Part shown: piece after piece, positions 6,615 to 11,631 of the stretch
Layout of the letters: every line of letters begins with the position of its first letter
Numbering within the stretch: position 1 is the stretch's first letter
Assembly: GCA_030615235.1 (NCBI GenBank)
Contig: JAUWZR010000060.1
Coordinates: 1-11,631, forward strand
Origin: Promethearchaeota archaeon
GTDB lineage: Archaea; Asgardarchaeota; Lokiarchaeia; Sigyniarchaeales; SOKP01
Length of the DNA stretch: 11,631 nucleotides
Reading direction: 5' to 3'
Notes under the pieces: model-generated
The model's input: only the letters and a program-made list of their open reading frames with translations
Told to the model about the DNA's origin: nothing
Databases searched by the model: none
Made by a program: the position numbers and the translations under genes

Positions 6615-9452
6615 ATGAATGTAGATGATAAGAAAATTTATTTCGCTCTTTCTCCTCACATAAACTATTATCACTCATATAGAGGTGATTCAAAAGGTAA
6701 AACTGGTTTTGGTAAGGATCTCGAGATGATGAGTGCAATTGTCGATGAATTAGATAAAATTGAAGACAAGGGACTAGGTACAGTGCGTATAAGCTGGGAT
6801 TATGCAGATACATTTTTCTCTATTCAATTACAGAAAGAATATCAACAGGATGTGCTTGATAGAGTCATTGAGAGGTGTAAAAAAGGAAAGGATGAGGTTT
6901 TAATTGGATCTTGGGGAAATGTAATACAACCTATTTTGGACACTGAGGAATTTCTCCAACAACATGAATGGTTTTTAGAAAATTCTATGGGAATTGGAGT
7001 AAACCAATTATTTCCAGGAAGAGTCGCCCCCTACGCTCGTACTCAAGAATCTATGTTTACCCAAGGTATGATAGAATTATACAATCGATTAGGTGTTGAG
7101 GGATTATGTAATTATTATTCCGTGTACGGATTTGATGTAACACGACCCTTTATTAATCCTCGTTTAGACTGGAACCAAAGATACGGCGTGATTAAATTTA
7201 ATTCAACCATATCAAATGCTTCTTGTTTAATGATTCCAACCTATGCATTTGGAGACATTCTTGATTTTTGTTCTATTAAAAAATGGTTTGAACTTATAAG
7301 GAGCAAACAGCTTAGTGGAGAAATTAGTGAACATGCGTTAATTTTTCTAAATTTTGATATGGATTACGAGAATTGGATTGGAATGAGTTTACCTAAGTTT
7401 TTGAGCTGGATGCCTAATTCACGAGGTTTAATGGAATTTGCAGAAGCAGTGAATCAACACGACTATATCGAATTTACCAATTTAATCGATATTATACCCA
7501 AATTAAAAATACAAGGCGAAACTACCTTAAGAGAAGATGTAGCTGATGGTATGTGGAACGGTTATTATAACTGGGCACAAAAATACAATAACACAAAATT
7601 TTGGACCGTAGGACAACAATCACGGTGGTTAAAATGCATTTCTGATACATTGACTTCAAATAAAATAATTAAAGAGTCTGCTTCTGATGTTAATAATCTT
7701 CTCAGGAACAAAGACGAGGCTTTTGAGACCTATATTAAAAACAAAATACTTTTTGCTTCCACTACTAACTTTGGGATGGCAATGCCCTTTCTTCATTCGG
7801 ATAGAAGAAAGACTGCTATTAGTTACGGAATAAAGGCATTCAATAGCTCTCAAAAAGCATTTGAGATAGCAATCCAAGAGTTAACTCTAAAACTTAATAA
7901 TGAATACAATGATTTCGATACTACTCTCTCAATTCTCCCCATAACTGAAAGAGGCATCTCAGACAAAGAAAAAATCCCATTATGCAACTATACTTTAATA
8001 CGTTCTACGCTTCCAGAGTCAATAAGTAATGAGATAGGTAAAAACAAAAAAAACCTAAGAATACTGAATACCACTTCGAAAGCTATATTATCATCTTTTT
8101 CCATTTATAGCGACTCCTTCGGGACAAGTTCAAATTTAAGGATTGAAGCACTTATACCGCAATCAGCATTCAGTCGAAACCAATCTAAACTCGCAACTTA
8201 TTACTTAGAGATTGGCGATTCGGATGCTCAAAGTCTGGAAAAAGTGGAAAGAGAGATAATAGCTACTGAAAAATTTATAAAAAATAAATACATCTATATT
8301 GGATTTAATGAAAAGGGAAAAATTATCTCTTTTAAATTTAATGATGCTGAATTTGCTTGTCCGAGCTTTTTAGAATCATCCATATCGTATGGAAAAGCTA
8401 AAAAGCCGAATATTTATAAATCCAACGAAGATCAAATAATTGTCCATCGCAGTGGGAATGATGGATTTTCAGCGTCAATATCGATTATTAGTGAGTTTTA
8501 TATAGAAAAGGAGCATAAAGTTAGAGCAAGAAAAGTTCTTAAGCTCTATTCAGAGTTGCCGTATCTATTTGTAAATGTTTCAATGGAACTTCCTGAAATA
8601 ATAGGAGAGACAACAAACATAGGAAAGAGTGATGGCACATCCTATTTTGTCGATGAGCAATATCAAGAAAAATGGCAAGAAATTGTCCCGTGTGAAATTA
8701 GGACAAATATTCTTGGGTTAGATCAACCTCTTAAAATCTGGAAACGTAATTTTTTGGGAATTGTAGATTATTTCAAGCTTGATATGAAAGAAATCGATCC
8801 TAAAAACGCAAATATCGATTGTTTAGTTGCAAACATATCAGATGGTTGGATGTCTTTATCAAATAATGAAAGAGGGTTACTTGTAGGATTTAACTCATTA
8901 AAAGCAGCGAACTTTGCTTTTTCTCCCATTAAAATTAAAGATAAGGGATTTGGTGATCTTGCCACTAAAGGTCAACAGGTGAGAATTAACCCGTTTGGAA
9001 CATATTTTGGAAAAATATTTCACTATTGGAGTGAGGGTAATGGACATGCCCAAAAAATTGTTAGCAAGTTAATTGGAACTAATGAATCGACAGCCCCCAC
9101 ATTTAGCGGAAAAAATATTTTATTTGAATTAATAATTTCCCCATACTTAACTGAATCTCCGCCCGAGTCTATCAAAAATTTCGCTGATCATTTTTCTTTT
9201 GAACCTTTAGTCATATTAAAACAAAAAGGAGATGATCATCTATTTACAAATCATTTACAATATGTTAAAAATAAAGAGAAGATGATAGAAGAATTTAGGG
9301 TAGAAGATGTAATGAAAATGAAATATATTGAATGGGTAAGAAAAAAAAATGCGACCTTTAAATCTACTACTTCAGAGTCGAGTTCTGGATGGCCAAGTAT
9401 TTCGATTGTAAATATGATAAGAATTTTAATTGATGGAATAAAAGGGCGTTAA
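6615..9452 (+). CDS. Large GH57/GH38-like putative glycoside hydrolase or transglycosylase
   Basis: The protein has 945 residues and no signal peptide or membrane segment, so it is likely cytosolic. Residues 8-350 look like the (beta/alpha)7 barrel of GH57 and GH38 enzymes. ALSPHINYYH at 11-20 stands where GH57 has its His-Gln-Pro motif, and GSWGN is at 98-102. RVAPYARTQES at 136-146 offers Glu145 as a candidate nucleophile. LNFDMDYENWIG at 245-256 matches the MDYETFG motif of GH57 amylase-type enzymes, with Asp250 as candidate acid. WNGYYNWAQK and WTVGQQSRW at 314-338 are aromatic motifs near the barrel end. Residues 350-430 look like a helical bundle and include ASTTNFGMAMP. The remaining 500 residues are beta-rich with few recognisable motifs, as in GH38-type C-terminal sandwiches. 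The substrate is unknown. The gene shares a 222-base divergent promoter region with inositol-1-phosphate synthase, which hints at co-regulation. Family placement is tentative because the first motif is altered (HIN for HQP). Confidence 0.6.
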   Translation: MNVDDKKIYFALSPHINYYHSYRGDSKGKTGFGKDLEMMSAIVDELDKIEDKGLGTVRISWDYADTFFSIQLQKEYQQDVLDRVIERCKKGKDEVLIGSWGNVIQPILDTEEFLQQHEWFLENSMGIGVNQLFPGRVAPYARTQESMFTQGMIELYNRLGVEGLCNYYSVYGFDVTRPFINPRLDWNQRYGVIKFNSTISNASCLMIPTYAFGDILDFCSIKKWFELIRSKQLSGEISEHALIFLNFDMDYENWIGMSLPKFLSWMPNSRGLMEFAEAVNQHDYIEFTNLIDIIPKLKIQGETTLREDVADGMWNGYYNWAQKYNNTKFWTVGQQSRWLKCISDTLTSNKIIKESASDVNNLLRNKDEAFETYIKNKILFASTTNFGMAMPFLHSDRRKTAISYGIKAFNSSQKAFEIAIQELTLKLNNEYNDFDTTLSILPITERGISDKEKIPLCNYTLIRSTLPESISNEIGKNKKNLRILNTTSKAILSSFSIYSDSFGTSSNLRIEALIPQSAFSRNQSKLATYYLEIGDSDAQSLEKVEREIIATEKFIKNKYIYIGFNEKGKIISFKFNDAEFACPSFLESSISYGKAKKPNIYKSNEDQIIVHRSGNDGFSASISIISEFYIEKEHKVRARKVLKLYSELPYLFVNVSMELPEIIGETTNIGKSDGTSYFVDEQYQEKWQEIVPCEIRTNILGLDQPLKIWKRNFLGIVDYFKLDMKEIDPKNANIDCLVANISDGWMSLSNNERGLLVGFNSLKAANFAFSPIKIKDKGFGDLATKGQQVRINPFGTYFGKIFHYWSEGNGHAQKIVSKLIGTNESTAPTFSGKNILFELIISPYLTESPPESIKNFADHFSFEPLVILKQKGDDHLFTNHLQYVKNKEKMIEEFRVEDVMKMKYIEWVRKKNATFKSTTSESSSGWPSISIVNMIRILIDGIKGR

Positions 9453-9553
9453 TTTAATTATAAATAAAAGGTGGTAGAACTTTCAATTACTATGATCGCG
9501 AAAAGTGGATAAAAATCATCGTGGAGCCACAAAAGAAGTAGAAAAAAGAAAAA

Positions 9554-9595
9554 AAAGTAAAATTTTATTTATAAATTTACAGTTTCTTTTACTTT
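9554..9595. terminator. Possible hairpin and T-tract terminator after the GH57-like gene
   Basis: AAAGTAAAA (9554-9562) and TTTTACTTT (9587-9595) are perfect 9-base inverted arms with a 24-base A/T-rich loop. T-runs follow at 9600-9620. T-tracts terminate archaeal transcription, so this could end the GH57-like transcript, but the stem has only one G-C pair and would be weak. Confidence 0.25.
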
Positions 9596-9677
9596 CAAAT
9601 TATTTTCCCCATTTTTTTAGAGAAGTTATTATTTTTCTAAAATATTCAATAGAAAAAGAAAGTATGCATTGAGGGAA

Positions 9678-9689
9678 AATTTAAGAATA
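9678..9689 (+). promoter_or_regulatory. TATA-like box for ATP-grasp D
   Basis: AATTTAAGAATA lies about 30 bases before the ATG at 9715, so the transcript would begin within a few bases of the start codon and be nearly leaderless. The rest of the 262-base gap 9453-9714 is A-rich and T-rich sequence without a gene. Confidence 0.35.
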
Positions 9690-9714
9690 TTCTGCGCTTC
9701 TTTATTTTTAATTG

Positions 9715-10608
9715 ATGATAAGAAATGTCGTTTTTTCAGCTAGGAAAGATCACGAAGTAGTAAAAGATGTTATAAGTAGGCTTAAAAATTTACCAGATGT
9801 TAATTTACACTTTCACGATCCTACAAAAAAGTTTTTTAACCTTTCCAGAATGCCTAAATCGATTAAAGAAGCAGATTTAATTATCGTCAAGGTGAGAAAT
9901 GATTGTTCGATTGATTTGCTTCATTACGCTAAAACAAATAAAATTCCAACGCTACATAATGTTGATACAGTTCTAATGTGCAAAAACAAGATATCCCTTG
10001 ATTATGTTCTAAGAAAGGTATTTAAAAACCATCCTCAAATTAGAAAAAAGTTTTCATTTCCTAACTCTTGGAACAATAATCTTGGAGATCTCTCAAAATT
10101 TAAAAAATGGGCTTTACCTAAGCTTCCAATTGTAATTAAAAGTCATTTTCAGCACGATAAATATAATAGATTTAACTTCTTAGTTAGAAAGATTGAAGAA
10201 GTAGACATATTTTACAATCGGTATAAACATCTTTTATATTACGATGTTTATATTCAGAAATTTATTGAGTGTGATGGATTAGAAAGAAAAGTTTATGTAA
10301 TAGGAGATAAAGTGTTTGGCATTATAAGAGAAAATCCGATTTATATCTTTTTAAGAGATAAGCCAAATAAAATTGATGTTGATACAATTAAAAGGAAAGA
10401 ATTTAGAATATTTGAAGAAATTAGAGAACTTGCCCAAATCTTATCAAAAGAACTTAACCTTAAAATTTTTGGGTTTGATTTAATAAAACTAACAGATAAA
10501 GATCGTTTTTATCTTATCGATTTAAACGATTTTCCTGGATTTAGAGGAATAAAAAACATAGAAAAAGCTTTATCCAGTTATTTGGTGGAATATATTAGAA
10601 ATTTATAG
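9715..10608 (+). CDS. ATP-grasp protein D, inositol polyphosphate kinase (ITPK)-like
   Basis: The protein has 297 residues from ATG 9715; a TTG one codon upstream (9712) is open but the ATG is preferred. It is the most ITPK-like of the four. Lys59 lies in LIIVKVRND, and Lys142 in PIVIKSHFQHDK is the expected ATP ligand, followed by His residues as in the ITPK phosphate-binding loop. The strand RKVYVIG has Lys192. The metal site is KIFGFDLIK (Asp255) and FYLIDLNDFPGFRG (Asp269, Asn271, Gly275). Plant ITPKs, as I remember them, read FYVIDINYFPGYG here. Family enzymes transfer the ATP gamma-phosphate to free hydroxyls of inositol phosphates, using two magnesium ions held by the Asp/Asp/Asn set. 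It is separated from inositol-1-phosphate synthase by the GH57-like gene and converges with UppP, six bases away. A ligase activity remains possible because the fold is shared. Confidence 0.78.
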   Translation: MIRNVVFSARKDHEVVKDVISRLKNLPDVNLHFHDPTKKFFNLSRMPKSIKEADLIIVKVRNDCSIDLLHYAKTNKIPTLHNVDTVLMCKNKISLDYVLRKVFKNHPQIRKKFSFPNSWNNNLGDLSKFKKWALPKLPIVIKSHFQHDKYNRFNFLVRKIEEVDIFYNRYKHLLYYDVYIQKFIECDGLERKVYVIGDKVFGIIRENPIYIFLRDKPNKIDVDTIKRKEFRIFEEIRELAQILSKELNLKIFGFDLIKLTDKDRFYLIDLNDFPGFRGIKNIEKALSSYLVEYIRNL

Positions 10609-10614
10609 ATTCTA

Positions 10615-11457
10615 TCAGAATAGCATGAAAGGTACAATTATCACGAATGATAATACTCCATATAAGATGCAAAAATAACTAAAATTGATTTTTTGTGCGA
10701 TTTTTAACAATAATTCCATTGAAAGGTAACCTACAATGAAACTAATTGCTGTTATAATCAAAATTGTGAAAATATCAATTGTTCCAAAAACCGATCCTTC
10801 TCCGAAGATTATATCCATTCCAATAGAAGCGAGTACTACAGGAACCGACATTAAAAAACTTAATTTCAAACTTTGATCTTGGTCATATTTCTCGAATAGG
10901 ATAGTAGATACAGTGAAACCTGACCGGGATATTCCAGGAAGTATGGCAATCCCTTGAATTAACCCAGATATGCTCGAATCCTTGATGAGTTCCCGATCTG
11001 ACACGGTTTTGATATTTTTTTTTCCAAATTTCCTTCTAAAAATCAATAAAACAATTCCAGTTACAATTAATAAGCCAGAAATCACTAAAGTTAACACATC
11101 ACCCTGTGTTGCGTCAAAACCTTCTATTATAACAAATTTAAACAGGAGATATAATGGGATAGCAGTTATAGCAGTCCCAATCGTGGCACAAATTAACCAA
11201 TTTCTCTTCTTGACATCATTTTCATCAACTTCAAACTTCCTTGGTATTATGGATTTAATGATTTGAACATAATCTTTTCTTAATTTTATCAAAACCGCGA
11301 TCGCAGTTCCTAAATGTACCCAAATGCTTAAACTAAAAGCTTTTTCAGGAGGAATACCAAAAAAATTAATTGATATCATCATAACTTGCCCCGAAGAAGA
11401 AATGGGGAGCCATTCAAATAATCCTTGCAGTATTGCTATTATTATGTATTCAATCAT
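10615..11457 (-). CDS. uppP: Undecaprenyl-diphosphatase (UppP/BacA) family membrane protein
   Basis: The protein has 280 residues and about seven or eight hydrophobic segments (for example 41-60, 86-108, 120-140, 196-216, 228-250, 258-279), as expected for this integral membrane family of 265-280 residues. Motif one, QGLFEWLPISSSGQ at 11-24, carries the (E/Q)xxxE acidic site with Gln11 and Glu15. Motif two, PGISRSGFT at 174-182, carries the catalytic Arg178. The bacterial enzyme hydrolyses undecaprenyl diphosphate to recycle the lipid carrier; in archaea the substrate is probably another polyprenyl diphosphate used in protein or surface glycosylation. Position 24 is Gln where Escherichia coli BacA has the catalytic His of SSTGH; an SSxGQ form is, as I recall, common in archaeal members. 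Its ATG overlaps the stop of the upstream gene as ATGA, so the two are translationally coupled. Confidence 0.9.
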   Translation of the reverse strand: MIEYIIIAILQGLFEWLPISSSGQVMMISINFFGIPPEKAFSLSIWVHLGTAIAVLIKLRKDYVQIIKSIIPRKFEVDENDVKKRNWLICATIGTAITAIPLYLLFKFVIIEGFDATQGDVLTLVISGLLIVTGIVLLIFRRKFGKKNIKTVSDRELIKDSSISGLIQGIAILPGISRSGFTVSTILFEKYDQDQSLKLSFLMSVPVVLASIGMDIIFGEGSVFGTIDIFTILIITAISFIVGYLSMELLLKIAQKINFSYFCILYGVLSFVIIVPFMLF

Positions 11458-11631
11458 ACATATAACTCAAATCTTTTCATTCCTTCAACTATACAATTAA
11501 TTATCTCATCACGTGCTTTTCGAAAACCTTCAAAACCTTTCATTGAAGGATCTTCAATATCACCTGTCTTTCCAGCAAATTCATACCCTGGTGGAGGAGT
11601 TACGTGGTAATTTCGGATAACATCATTTATA
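11454..11631 (-). CDS. C-terminal end of an unidentified protein, possibly creatininase-like (5' truncated)
   Basis: A minus-strand frame enters from the right edge and stops with TGA at 11456-11454, overlapping the uppP ATG by the shared ATGA. The visible 58 residues include NYHVTPPPGYEFAGKTGD, then EDPSMKGFEGFRKA, a helical stretch ending VEGMKRFELYV. The short G-x-x-GD-x-x-DPS pattern followed by a long closing helix recalls the end of creatininase-family amidohydrolases, but this is a weak resemblance from a short tail. The four-base overlap with uppP is the strongest evidence that it is a real gene and that the two form an operon. The function is unassigned. Confidence 0.6.
   Translation of the reverse strand, partial: INDVIRNYHVTPPPGYEFAGKTGDIEDPSMKGFEGFRKARDEIINCIVEGMKRFELYV

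Noticed and set aside
6583..6813. Minus-strand open frame over the start of the GH57-like gene
   Set aside because: It is antisense to the conserved first barrel motifs and would occupy the promoter gap; its composition is not protein-like.
7656..8965. Two short minus-strand frames (7656-7877 and 8768-8965)
   Set aside because: Both are fully within the GH57-like gene on the opposite strand and show no recognisable motif.
10970..11610. Plus-strand frames at 10970-11266 and 11425-11610
   Set aside because: Both are antisense to uppP and to the gene tail at the right edge, whose reading frame is supported by the ATGA overlap.
1..11631. CRISPR arrays, transposons, tRNA or rRNA genes
   Set aside because: Reading through the gaps I found no regularly spaced repeats, transposase motifs, terminal inverted repeats or tRNA-like T-loop sequences. 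A covariance-model scan would settle the RNA genes.

Overview
The window is strongly AT-rich and gene-dense. It looks like a fragment of an archaeal chromosome, probably from the Asgard group (Lokiarchaeia-like). Pointers to Archaea are the archaeal/mycobacterial-type inositol-1-phosphate synthase, the long archaeal FKBP with an NHPLAG motif, a UppP of the EWLPISSSGQ type, TATA-like boxes about 25 bases before likely transcript starts, and few clear Shine-Dalgarno sites. The Asgard placement is an inference from overall character, not proven.

Layout. 1-67 is the tail of a gene entering from the left. 130-1242 (+) is a PflX-type radical SAM protein. 1313-2443 (+) is a helix-hairpin-helix/coiled-coil/FKBP fusion. 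4108-2493 (-) is a two-gene operon of ATP-grasp proteins (called B then A here). 4354-5265 (+) is a third ATP-grasp protein (C), divergent from B. 6392-5298 (-) is inositol-1-phosphate synthase, convergent with C. 6615-9452 (+) is a large GH57/GH38-like protein, divergent from the synthase. 9715-10608 (+) is a fourth ATP-grasp protein (D). 11457-10615 (-) is UppP, and its start overlaps the stop of another minus-strand gene that runs off the right edge. No stretch over 300 bases lacks a gene; the three larger gaps (4109-4353, 6393-6614, 9453-9714) carry promoters.

The point of interest is the middle. Four distinct ATP-grasp paralogs surround the enzyme that makes inositol phosphate from glucose 6-phosphate. 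At the second metal-binding strand three of them carry Asp-x-Asn (VDIN, TDIN, IDLN) followed by FPSF, SPNF or FPGF. This matches the inositol 1,3,4-trisphosphate 5/6-kinase (ITPK) family better than the Glu-x-Asn of RimK-like ligases. The ITPK-like Lys in an (I/V)K(L/V) strand near residue 60 and the YK(V/I)Y-x-IG strand also occur. The working model, an inference, is a soluble route in which the synthase makes inositol monophosphate and the ITPK-like proteins phosphorylate it further. A has lost two expected active-site residues and B one, so that operon pair may be regulatory, heteromeric or differently specialised. The GH57-like protein next to the synthase may act on a linked sugar, but nothing in the sequence proves the link.
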